Shown: piece after piece, positions 6,692 through 13,280 of the stretch
Numbering within the stretch: the stretch's first letter is position 1
Layout: each line of letters starts with the position of its first letter
From: an uncultured Prevotella sp.
GTDB lineage: Bacteria; Bacteroidota; Bacteroidia; Bacteroidales; Bacteroidaceae
Direction: 5' to 3'
DNA length: 13,290 nucleotides
Assembly (NCBI GenBank): GCA_934203355.1
Contig: CAKPZC010000058.1
Coordinates: 1 to 13,290, forward strand
Notes under the pieces: generated by a model
Databases searched by the model: none
Seen by the model: the letters and a program-made list of their open reading frames with translations, nothing else
Told to the model about the DNA's origin: nothing
Position numbers and translations under genes: made by a program

Positions 6692-7861
6692 ATGAAACAA
6701 GGATGGGAATATAAGAAGTTGGGAGAAATAGGTAATATAGTGACTGGTTCAACTCCATCTACCAAAGATGAAATGAACTATTCACCAAGGGAATATTGTT
6801 TTGTTAAACCAAGCGATTTACCTTCACAAGGAATAGCCATGATAGAAGAAACTGAATATTATGTATCAAGCAAAGGACTTTCTAAATCAAGAGTTCTCCC
6901 TACAGGAAGTGTATTAGTTTCATGTATTGGCAGTATTGGAAAAATTGGCATTTTAACAAAAGAAGCATGTAGTAATCAGCAGATTAATGCAATAATACCT
7001 AAAAATGATATTAATTCAAAATTTATAGCATATTCTATTTATGCTTATAGGTTTTTATTAGAATCAATAGCAAATGCTCCTGTTGTTCCTATAATAAACA
7101 AAACTGATTTTTCAAAAATTCAAATCCCCATCCCTCCCAAGTCCACCCAACTCTCCATTGTCTCCGAACTTGACAAGATTAACGAGTTGATTCGTCTAAA
7201 GAAGGAGCAACTGAAAGATTATGACAACCTCGCACAAAGCATCTTCTATGAGATGTTTGGAGACCCCGTGGAGAATGAAAAGGGATGGGAGGTGAAAAAG
7301 TTGGGTGATGTCTGTGTAAAAATAACAGATGGAGACCATATGCCTCCTCCCAAATCAGAATCAGGAATTCCATTCTTGACAATTTCGGATATAAATAAAG
7401 AAACACGAGAGTTGGATTTTTCTAATACATATTTCGTCCCTATAGAATATTACAATAATCTAAAAGAAGAAAGAAAAGCGAAGCTTAACGATTTGTTGTA
7501 TACAGTAACAGGTTCATATGGAATTCCTGTAATTGTTAAAGACGAAAGACAATTCTGTTTTCAGCGACATATCGCTCTAATAAGACCACAAAAAGAAGTT
7601 TTATCTACTTACTTTCTTTGTTATTGGGTTTTGTCTGCAGCAGTTAAATCAATGGCTGATAAAGTAGCAACTGGTATTGCACAAAAAACTGTAGGTTTAA
7701 ATTCAATAAGAAAGTTTGAGATTATCCTCCCTCCTCTCCCCCTCCAACACCTCTTTGCCCAGCGCATCGAGCAGATAGAGCATCAGAAGTCAGCGGTTCA
7801 GCAGTCGATAACCGACCTTGAAACCCTCCTCGCCTCTCGCATGCAACATTGGTTTGAGTAA
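6692..7861 (+). CDS. hsdS: Type I restriction-modification specificity subunit (HsdS), solitary
   Basis: 389 residues, a full-length two-half HsdS. Target-recognition half 1 starts GWEYKKLGEIGNIVTGSTP, and half 2 repeats the pattern at residue 198 (GWEVKKLGDVCVKITDGDH). Each half ends with a conserved helix: PPKSTQLSIVSELDKINELI and on to FYEMFGDP (148-193), and LPPLPLQHLFAQRIEQIEHQ to the C-terminus (about 346-389). The two recognition domains bind the two halves of a split DNA target and dock on HsdM for methylation and HsdR for cleavage. Neither partner is in the window, so it may serve a complex encoded elsewhere or be a silent shuffling copy. The recognition domains are much more A/T rich than the conserved helices, a mosaic expected from domain exchange. 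Confidence 0.92.
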   Translation: MKQGWEYKKLGEIGNIVTGSTPSTKDEMNYSPREYCFVKPSDLPSQGIAMIEETEYYVSSKGLSKSRVLPTGSVLVSCIGSIGKIGILTKEACSNQQINAIIPKNDINSKFIAYSIYAYRFLLESIANAPVVPIINKTDFSKIQIPIPPKSTQLSIVSELDKINELIRLKKEQLKDYDNLAQSIFYEMFGDPVENEKGWEVKKLGDVCVKITDGDHMPPPKSESGIPFLTISDINKETRELDFSNTYFVPIEYYNNLKEERKAKLNDLLYTVTGSYGIPVIVKDERQFCFQRHIALIRPQKEVLSTYFLCYWVLSAAVKSMADKVATGIAQKTVGLNSIRKFEIILPPLPLQHLFAQRIEQIEHQKSAVQQSITDLETLLASRMQHWFE

Positions 7862-8077
7862 TGGAAACGTAAGAAGAGGATGTATCGATAACTCTGAAAT
7901 GTTACTTACTAAAAAAAATGTTTTTATGAAAAAAGTGACATAAGTGACATGAACGCCGCAAAGCGCTCATTGCCAGATATTTAAGGCATGGTAGATACAT
8001 GTCAGATTCGAGCAAAAAAGTGGAAATGTGACATACTGAGAAAAATATGTGCCAGCCTGAAGTTTGAGACATCCATT
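7862..8077. other. Intergenic stretch without a supported gene
   Basis: This interval after hsdS has an A run then T's (7910-7925) and two near-identical words AGTGACATA/AGTGACATG (about 7935-7951). Reading frames crossing it on the minus strand exist only because of the neighbouring 22-bp repeat. No hairpin terminator for hsdS is convincing. Confidence 0.5.
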
Positions 8078-8231
8078 GTTTTGGGGTCTGGTAGAAAGCA
8101 TTTTGGGTTCTGGAAGCAAGCGTTTTGGGTTCTGGTAGCAAGTGTTTTGGGTTCTGGTAGCAAGTGTTTTGGGTTCTGGTAGCAAGTGTTTTGGGTTCTG
8201 GTACCAAGTGTTTTGGGCTTCTGGAGCAGTT
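8078..8231. repeat. 22-bp minisatellite
   Basis: Seven head-to-tail 22-bp units start at 8078, 8100, 8122, 8144, 8166, 8188 and 8210. The consensus is GTTTTGGGTTCTGGTAGCAA plus GT. The three central units are identical, and the outer ones differ by one to five bases, the usual sign of an array growing in the middle. The period is not a multiple of three, so the long open frames seen on both strands (rich in PKTLATRTQN or GSGSKCFGFW) are artefacts. No spacers, so not a CRISPR. Confidence 0.92.
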
Positions 8232-8296
8232 ATGCCACATAATATTACGTATGAACCTTTTTTGTTCGTTCAAACGACGCATTATTTTTGCAAAAG

Positions 8297-8328
8297 TTTG
8301 ATTATTCTGATTTATTGCTGTATCTTTG
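8297..8328 (+). promoter_or_regulatory. Promoter of the Rpn-family nuclease gene
   Basis: -33 TTTG (8297-8300), a 20-bp spacer and -7 TATCTTTG (8321-8328) match the Bacteroidetes consensus. The predicted start is near 8335, leaving a leader of under 20 nt before the ATG at 8353. The gene is therefore expressed independently of hsdS. Confidence 0.75.
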
Positions 8329-8352
8329 CCATAGACTATAATACAATCAGTT

Positions 8353-9231
8353 ATGAGACAATCAGAAGAACGATATATCAGTTTGCTGACCGATTTCGGC
8401 TTTAAGCGAATCTTCGGTACGATTCCCAACAAGGAGTTGCTTATCAACTTTCTCAACTCTCTCTTCAATGGAGAGGAGGTGATAAAGGACGTGAAGTATC
8501 TCAACAGCGAGAATGTGGGCGATGTATACACCGAGCGCAAGGCAATATTCGATGTCTATTGCGAGAACGAGCAAGGCGAAAAGTTCATTGTAGAGATGCA
8601 GAACGCCTACCAGACATACTTCAAAGACCGGTCGCTATTCTACTCTACCTTCCCTATAAGAGAACAGGCTCCGAAAGGATCCGACTGGAATTTCTGCCTT
8701 AAAAAGGTTTATGTCGTTGCATTGCTCAATTTCAAAATGAGTGATGAAGCTTTCGACAATTCGGACACTATCCACACAATAGCCTTAATGGACACCAAAA
8801 CCAACAAGGTATTCAATGCCAAGTTGATGTTCAAGTATGTTGAAGTCGGTCGATTTGACAAGACCGATGAGGAGCTTACATCATTATCTGATAAATGGAT
8901 GTATGTGCTTAAAAACCTCTCACGACTCGACAATCGCCCGTCATCTTTACGTGAAAAGATATTCACAAAACTGTTTGATGCTGCAGCTATCGCCCGATTC
9001 TCCCCTACAGAATTGCGTGAATACGAAGACAGTCTCAAAGCTTATAGGGACATTAAGAACTCGTTGGACACAGCAAAAGAAGAAGGACGTGCTGAAGGAA
9101 GAGAAGAAGGACGTGCTGAAGGCATTGCAATGGTTGCAAAGATGATGTACGCCAAAGGAATGGACATTGATGTCATTGCATCAATGACCGGATTGAGTAC
9201 TGACGAAGTGAAAAGTCTGTGCCGACAATAA
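8353..9231 (+). CDS. Rpn family recombination-promoting nuclease / PD-(D/E)XK putative transposase (PDDEXK_2)
   Basis: 292 residues, normal for the family. The N-terminus has the signature LLTDFGFKRIFG (11-22). The PD-(D/E)XK core is visible as FDVYC (Asp67) followed by VEMQ (Glu81, Gln83). KDRSLFYSTFPIREQA and the later VYVVALLNF strand are also typical. The tail has a charged EEGRAEGREEGRAEG run (243-257) and a helix-turn-helix-like end (MDIDVIASMTGLSTDEVKSL). Relatives of E. coli RpnA cut DNA and raise recombination frequency; in Prevotella and Bacteroides they are present in many copies. No terminal inverted repeats or target duplication frame the gene here, so it is not shown to be a mobile unit. 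Nothing indicates a broken reading frame. Confidence 0.9.
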   Translation: MRQSEERYISLLTDFGFKRIFGTIPNKELLINFLNSLFNGEEVIKDVKYLNSENVGDVYTERKAIFDVYCENEQGEKFIVEMQNAYQTYFKDRSLFYSTFPIREQAPKGSDWNFCLKKVYVVALLNFKMSDEAFDNSDTIHTIALMDTKTNKVFNAKLMFKYVEVGRFDKTDEELTSLSDKWMYVLKNLSRLDNRPSSLREKIFTKLFDAAAIARFSPTELREYEDSLKAYRDIKNSLDTAKEEGRAEGREEGRAEGIAMVAKMMYAKGMDIDVIASMTGLSTDEVKSLCRQ

Positions 9232-9250
9232 AGAAAACGAAAGAATCCTA

Positions 9251-9316
9251 ACAACAAGAACAACATTACCAATCTATAATTTAGACCGGATAATGTTGTT
9301 CTTGTTGTTTTTTTTG
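9251..9316 (+). terminator. Very strong terminator of the nuclease gene
   Basis: A perfect 19-bp stem (9251-9269 with 9292-9310; AACAACAAGAACAACATTA and its complement) with a 22-nt loop runs directly into a tract of T's (9309-9316). It lies 19 nt after the stop codon. The stem is A/T rich but unusually long. Confidence 0.9.
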
Positions 9317-9495
9317 TTTACCCCAATTAGAATATTATGCCACTTTTTTTCGGTTATCAAACTGCGCTGCTATTCATCTGAAATGCTTTCATTGAACCAA
9401 ACCGCGTTATTAGGAATAATAGAATTATTTAACGCGACAAAGGTACATAAATTTGATGAATTATGAGCAAATTTATGAATTTAAGAATAAGATTT
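9317..9495. other. Gene-free interval with an orphan minus-strand promoter
   Basis: A minus-strand -7 box TACCTTTG (9445-9438) with TTTG 22 bp upstream (9471-9468) points left towards the nuclease terminator, with no gene of normal size downstream. An 11-codon frame (MKAFQMNSSAV, 9398-9363) is the only short open frame I see behind it. The rest is A/T rich with no recognisable content. It could be the remains of a deleted gene or a small RNA locus. Confidence 0.45.
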
Positions 9496-9539
9496 ATCCC
9501 GAACGAATCCCGAACGAATCCCGAAGAAATCCCGAAGAA
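9496..9539. repeat. 11-bp tandem repeat
   Basis: Four units: ATCCCGAACGA twice, then ATCCCGAAGAA twice. The change occurs between the second and third copy, so each pair may have been duplicated separately. It lies in the non-coding interval between the nuclease gene and the end of the minus-strand operon. Confidence 0.9.
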
Positions 9540-9583
9540 AAAATATAAGAAGAAAAAAAGTAACAGTTAAGTATTCATTACAT

Positions 9584-9625
9584 ATATTTGGAGGGTATGT
9601 CATCCCTGCCATACCCTCCAAATAT
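9584..9625 (-). terminator. Terminator hairpin of the 13108-9648 operon
   Basis: A perfect 15-bp stem (9584-9598 with 9611-9625; ATATTTGGAGGGTAT and its complement), extended by one G-C pair inside, lies 22 nt after the last stop codon of the operon. On the minus strand no clear U-tract follows, so termination may be Rho-assisted, or the hairpin may mainly protect the 3' end of the message. Confidence 0.65.
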
Positions 9626-9647
9626 GAATACAAACTGATACTTGCTT

Positions 9648-11069
9648 TTACTTGCGCTTAGCCACGGTTGCCACACGGCCATTCATCGGAGCCATGCCCT
9701 TGGCAACACTTGCCTTTGCAGAAGCCTTCACGGGGAAGGTGCGCGAGAGGATGTCCCAGTTCTCTTCCTCGCCGAGGTGTGAGTGGAATGATGCACGAGT
9801 GACAGTTGTGCCATATTCGTCGGTCACGGCAAACGCTGCCACATACCATCCACGCTCATCGTCGGTGAAATCCTTTTTATAAGTGAGAGTATTGCCGAGA
9901 GCTTTTACAGCCTCTGTTACATCCTCCGCCTTGTCGGTAGTAGCCATATAGTCGGCCCATGCCTCAGAAGGTTGGTTGTACTTGTAGTCGTCGCCTTCCT
10001 TGATTTTCATGAGTTCGTTGAGCGCGTCGTCCCAGTCGTTCTGCTTCATCAGCAGCATCTTGGCTGACTTAATCTCCTGAGCCTTCGACTTGATGTTATA
10101 CTGTATGGCAAGTTTTCCGTCAACACACATCTTGTTGGTGATGTCCACCACGGGACAATCGTTGCTTACGGCAGGTTTGATGTGCTGGTTCTTTATTTCC
10201 ACCTTCACCCAGTCACCATTTTCGTCGACACCAAGCGCATAGAACGAGTAGTCGTTCTCCTTCTCAACGTTCCACACATGCATTTCGTCGGGGAGAGAGC
10301 TCCATTGGTCGCGAGTGAACTCGTTGGCTTGAGTGAACATGAGATAGTCGTAGCCATAGAGGTTGATGAACTCGTCGATAGAAGCAGATGTACCAAACAC
10401 AAAATACATGGTATTGATGCCCTCGCCCGACTGCACGTCGAACCAAGCATGACCATCATTGTTCACACCCTTATACTCTACTGTAAAAGTCTCGTTGCTC
10501 ACACCTGGATCCTTTGTGCGCACCATCGTGTAGTTGATGTCGTTGTCGAGCTCTGGCTCGTCGTCCTTAAACGATATGCCTGCTGTGACGAGATAATAAT
10601 CCTGTCCGCCAGGTATGAAGTTGGTGCTACCAAATGAATCCTGCTCTCCATCCTTGATGGTGAACGACTGCGATCCCATGGAAACATCGCCATATCCAGC
10701 ATAAATCAGAGTGCGGAAGATGTTGTCGAGAGTCGCCTTGTCGTTCTCGTCGAAGTAGTTGTTCATCTGTATGGCGAGCAGCTCCACATACGACTTCTTG
10801 AGCAGCACATGACTGTAGACCTTGTCAGCCGACTTAGTCTCCACCTTATACGACACGTAGTTCTTGCCCGTCTCTGTGGATGTCACCTCCACTTCCTTCT
10901 GTTCGGGCACTCCCTCGGGACGTCCGAAAGCGATATAGTCGTCGGTGCCGAGCTTCACCGTCTCAACAGTCTGATCGCCCTTGTTGAGCATAACCTTCTG
11001 CTGCGCCTGTGCGTTGCACGCGAAAGAGGCGGCAGCGAGTATGATAGCTGAAAATATTGTCTTTTTCAT
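9648..11069 (-). CDS. Secreted protein with three FN3-like domains and a basic C-terminal tail
   Basis: 473 residues. The signal peptide runs to about residue 22 (FACNAQA); the Cys is not in a proper lipobox. After it a short motif, TDDYIAF (42-48), matches the position of VDSIYF in the 437-residue protein. Three FN3-like regions follow at about 57-186, 188-298 and 305-428, each with a closing strand such as NDYSFYALGVDENG or RGWYVAAFAVTDEYG. Domain 2 has a MYFVFGTSASIDEFINLYGY stretch comparable to the insert in domain 2 of the 437-residue protein. The tail is basic with NGRVATVAKRK. It is the last gene of a three-gene operon and starts 15 nt after the preceding stop; an AAAGGAG ribosome site (11086-11080) overlaps that stop. 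Function unknown; surface binding is inference. Confidence 0.85.
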   Translation of the reverse strand: MKKTIFSAIILAAASFACNAQAQQKVMLNKGDQTVETVKLGTDDYIAFGRPEGVPEQKEVEVTSTETGKNYVSYKVETKSADKVYSHVLLKKSYVELLAIQMNNYFDENDKATLDNIFRTLIYAGYGDVSMGSQSFTIKDGEQDSFGSTNFIPGGQDYYLVTAGISFKDDEPELDNDINYTMVRTKDPGVSNETFTVEYKGVNNDGHAWFDVQSGEGINTMYFVFGTSASIDEFINLYGYDYLMFTQANEFTRDQWSSLPDEMHVWNVEKENDYSFYALGVDENGDWVKVEIKNQHIKPAVSNDCPVVDITNKMCVDGKLAIQYNIKSKAQEIKSAKMLLMKQNDWDDALNELMKIKEGDDYKYNQPSEAWADYMATTDKAEDVTEAVKALGNTLTYKKDFTDDERGWYVAAFAVTDEYGTTVTRASFHSHLGEEENWDILSRTFPVKASAKASVAKGMAPMNGRVATVAKRK

Positions 11070-11079
11070 TGTCTTTTAT

Positions 11080-11086
11080 CTCCTTT
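11080..11086 (-). promoter_or_regulatory. Shine-Dalgarno overlapping the upstream stop codon
   Basis: AAAGGAG on the minus strand overlaps the TAA stop of the 494-residue gene and lies 10 nt before the ATG at 11069. This arrangement suggests that a ribosome finishing the upstream gene helps start the next one. Confidence 0.6.
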
Positions 11087-12569
11087 ACTTTGTAAGTTTT
11101 GTGACCTCACCCTCATAGTGTCCCTTAATGTTGCCTCCGAACTTGCTTGCTCCGAACACCATGAAGTCGAAGTTGCCCTTTCCGGCGTTGAGTGTAGCCT
11201 TGATGTTACCGCCTACTGCTATAGATGTGACAGGGTCGCTTGTTGTAGCCTGGCAATATGTATCACCGCCGTATGCGACAGAAAGCATGGCGTTGATGTC
11301 GGTGCCAGAGAATCCGTGGGTCATGTCGTCGTTGATGAAATCATCGGGCACGGTGAGCACGATGTCGGCGTCGCCCATTCCCTCAACAGTTGTCACGCCC
11401 TCCTTGCTTGAGAGGTATACGGTGTACATGTCGCGGTCCTCGTCGCTGCTGTCAACCACTACCAAGCACGACTTAAGTGTGACGGGCTCGCTGCCAGCCA
11501 CGGTGTACTCGCTTGGCAATGTGAGGTCGTATACGGCAGGAGTGCCACGGTAGAAAGCCTGGAAGCTGCGGTTGCCCTCATTGCCCATGTTCTCAACGTC
11601 GATGGTGAGGGTGTAGCTTCCGTCGCCACGGTCGAGCACACTCACGTAGCCAGTAGCATTGCCTGTCATGCCATTGCTGAGGGAGATCTGCTGCGGGTTG
11701 TTGATGTCGCTCACGTTGTCGTAGAAAGTAAGCTCATACTCGCGGTTGCCGTTGATGTCTATGTCGGTGCCGTCCATCTCCTTTGTGGGCACGAAGAGGC
11801 GTGCATAGTAATAGGTGTTCACAAGGTCGTTAGCCTTGTCGATATTGCCTGGAGTAAGATAGAAGGCAATGCCATCGGCCACCTTCTCCTGGAAAACTGT
11901 GCGCAGTTCCATGGTCTTGCCGTCGACATTGAAGAAATATGGATTCTGAGCCTCCTCGGCATATCCACCCTCATACTGTCCCGAGAAAGCCTCGCCACTC
12001 TCAAGAGGCTGGCATTCGAAATTCACCTTCAGTTTGTCGTCCTCCATATTCACATAGAGTGAGCCGTCGACAAAGTAGTCGCTCCAATCGTCATACGACA
12101 GCACGATGGGTTCGTAGTCGTCGTCCTCTTCATACTTCACGGGGTCCATATACATCATTTGGAAGAAATCCTCTTCCTCGTCAAACTCGTCGGCAAAGGT
12201 GCTGAATGTTATGTTCTCGTCGAGCAGGCTCGGCGACATCACAATTTGCACATACTTGTCGGTAGCCACCTCGGCCACAGAGCCAACATTCTCCTGTACC
12301 GAAAGATACACATACACAAACTCGCCCTGATAGGTAACAAGAGCCGACTTGAGATTGACAACCTCGTCGCCCACGACCAATGAGTTGCCCTCCATCACAG
12401 CCTTCTTGGCAAATGTAATGTTGTCAACATCCTTGCCCACCTCATAGGCAGACACGATACGTCCATTCTTAACGACAAATACGCTGTCGGGCGCTGCCGC
12501 CTTTGCTGCCATAGTCTGCATAGCAAACCCCATGAGCATGGCAAAAAGGAATAATATTTTTCTTTTCAT
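11085..12569 (-). CDS. Secreted protein built of three related ~135-residue repeats
   Basis: 494 residues. A signal peptide (to about residue 22) is followed by the shared motif YEVGKDVDNITF (42-53). The rest divides into three repeats, roughly 64-202, 211-345 and 361-490. Each closes with a two-strand segment and an F-x(2-3)-Y-x-G signature: GSLYVNMEDDKLKV to FSGQYEG (169-201), GYVSVLDRGDGSYT to FQAFYRG (307-342), and GNIKATLNAGKGNF to IKGHYEG (454-487). Repeats 1 and 3 also share a VYLS opening strand. The first repeat carries a very acidic loop (126-152) that could bind cations. No enzyme motif is seen and I recognise no named family. It stands between the Por-tail protein gene (62 nt upstream) and the FN3-like protein gene. 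Confidence 0.85.
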   Translation of the reverse strand: MKRKILFLFAMLMGFAMQTMAAKAAAPDSVFVVKNGRIVSAYEVGKDVDNITFAKKAVMEGNSLVVGDEVVNLKSALVTYQGEFVYVYLSVQENVGSVAEVATDKYVQIVMSPSLLDENITFSTFADEFDEEEDFFQMMYMDPVKYEEDDDYEPIVLSYDDWSDYFVDGSLYVNMEDDKLKVNFECQPLESGEAFSGQYEGGYAEEAQNPYFFNVDGKTMELRTVFQEKVADGIAFYLTPGNIDKANDLVNTYYYARLFVPTKEMDGTDIDINGNREYELTFYDNVSDINNPQQISLSNGMTGNATGYVSVLDRGDGSYTLTIDVENMGNEGNRSFQAFYRGTPAVYDLTLPSEYTVAGSEPVTLKSCLVVVDSSDEDRDMYTVYLSSKEGVTTVEGMGDADIVLTVPDDFINDDMTHGFSGTDINAMLSVAYGGDTYCQATTSDPVTSIAVGGNIKATLNAGKGNFDFMVFGASKFGGNIKGHYEGEVTKLTK

Positions 12570-12631
12570 TATTGTTTTGTCTTGTACGTAATAAATTCTT
12601 AAAAAGCGTAAACACTATGCCATACAGAAGA

Positions 12632-13108
12632 CTATCGCTTCATCATTTTGAGCGACTGTCCGTCGGCCTTGGCGACGTATACTCCACTTGCAAGAGCCGA
12701 AACGTCGATTGTGGCTTTGCCTCCGCTTGCCACAGCCTTGGCAATCTCAGCTCCATCTGCTGAATATACAGCGAGCGTCTTGCCGTCAGCGATGCCATCG
12801 GCTGTAATTGTCTTGCCATTGTAACGAATTGTTATTGACTGCTGATTGCCAGGCTTGGCTACAGATGTTGCTACAGACTTAAGCTCAATCTTGTCGATGT
12901 CGGCAATCTTATGGGCTGCAACTGTCGAACCGTCGGCTGCCAAAAGCGACACGTCGTCGCCCGACACCATGAGTTTTGCCACCTGCGACATCTGCACCTC
13001 ATGAGGCGTGCCGTCGAGGTAAAGCACGTTTACCTTGCCGTCCTGGGCTGTCGCCGTTAGCGATATGCCACAGAATAAAAGGGCTGAAAGGAAGTAATTT
13101 TTAATCAT
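12632..13108 (-). CDS. Small secreted protein with Por-type (T9SS type A-like) C-terminal tail
   Basis: 158 residues. The signal peptide ends near TATAQ (22). Residues 35-75 contain two copies of the short beta motif (HEVQMSQVAKLMV and AHKIADIDKIEL). From about residue 88 the sequence follows the Por secretion tail pattern: ITIRYNGKTITADG, LAVYSADGAEIAK, then LASGVYVAKADGQSLKMMKR. Layout, length and position as first gene of an operon equal those of the 159-residue protein at 2148-1669, so the two are probably paralogues. As there, no separate functional domain exists besides the motif and the tail. Its promoter is at 13139-13146; the next gene begins 62 nt after the stop. Confidence 0.85.
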   Translation of the reverse strand: MIKNYFLSALLFCGISLTATAQDGKVNVLYLDGTPHEVQMSQVAKLMVSGDDVSLLAADGSTVAAHKIADIDKIELKSVATSVAKPGNQQSITIRYNGKTITADGIADGKTLAVYSADGAEIAKAVASGGKATIDVSALASGVYVAKADGQSLKMMKR

Positions 13109-13138
13109 AATTAATTATTTTAAGTTATTCAACAGGTA

Positions 13139-13146
13139 CAAATTTA
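13139..13146 (-). promoter_or_regulatory. -7 element of the 13108-9648 operon
   Basis: TAAATTTG on the minus strand fits TAnnTTTG and lies 30 bp before the ATG at 13108. A good -33 TTTG is missing at the expected place (CTTG at 13166-13163 is the nearest), so the promoter may need an activator or be weak. Confidence 0.5.
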
Positions 13147-13184
13147 ACAAATTAAAATAAGCCAAGCAATAAAAAAACAATATT

Positions 13185-13222
13185 ATTACGAAAAAGGGGT
13201 ATGATTACGAAAAGAGGGTGTG
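13185..13222. repeat. 19-bp direct duplication upstream of the operon promoter
   Basis: ATTACGAAAAAGGGGTATG (13185-13203) is followed directly by ATTACGAAAAGAGGGTGTG (13204-13222), with three differences. It lies about 40 bp upstream of the -7 box of the surface-protein operon, a place where an activator could bind, but it may simply be an intergenic repeat. Confidence 0.6.
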
Positions 13223-13230
13223 TCAAAATA

Positions 13231-13280
13231 GGAGTTAACGGAAGTTTGGGCTTCGCCCGAAGTTAACGGAAGTTAGCGGA
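13231..13280. repeat. GTTAACGGAAGTT repeats around a short hairpin
   Basis: AGTTAACGGAAGTT occurs at about 13233 and again at 13261, separated by TGGGCTTCGCCCGA, which forms a small GGGC/GCCC hairpin. A third, altered word (AAGTTAGCGGA) follows. Such GTTAACGGAAGTTAGCGGACA strings recur between genes in Prevotella as far as I recall. The element runs towards the window edge and may continue beyond it. Confidence 0.65.

Noticed and set aside
6270..6758. Minus-strand open frame of 162 codons and overlapping ones at 6224-6546
   Set aside because: They translate the 26-bp array and the palindromic element; the residues repeat with the DNA and there is no signal for a real protein.
8078..8231. CRISPR array
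   Set aside because: The units follow each other directly, without unique spacers, and no cas genes are in the window; the same holds for the 26-bp array at 6343-6460.
7902..8540. Minus-strand open frame of 212 codons
   Set aside because: It arises from the 22-bp repeat read in all frames and overlaps the well-supported nuclease gene on the other strand.
8353..9231. Insertion sequence made of the nuclease gene
   Set aside because: No terminal inverted repeats or target-site duplication could be found around it, and it has its own promoter and terminator like a normal gene.
10182..10637. Plus-strand open frame of 151 codons inside the 473-residue gene
   Set aside because: Antisense shadow; composition explained by the real frame.
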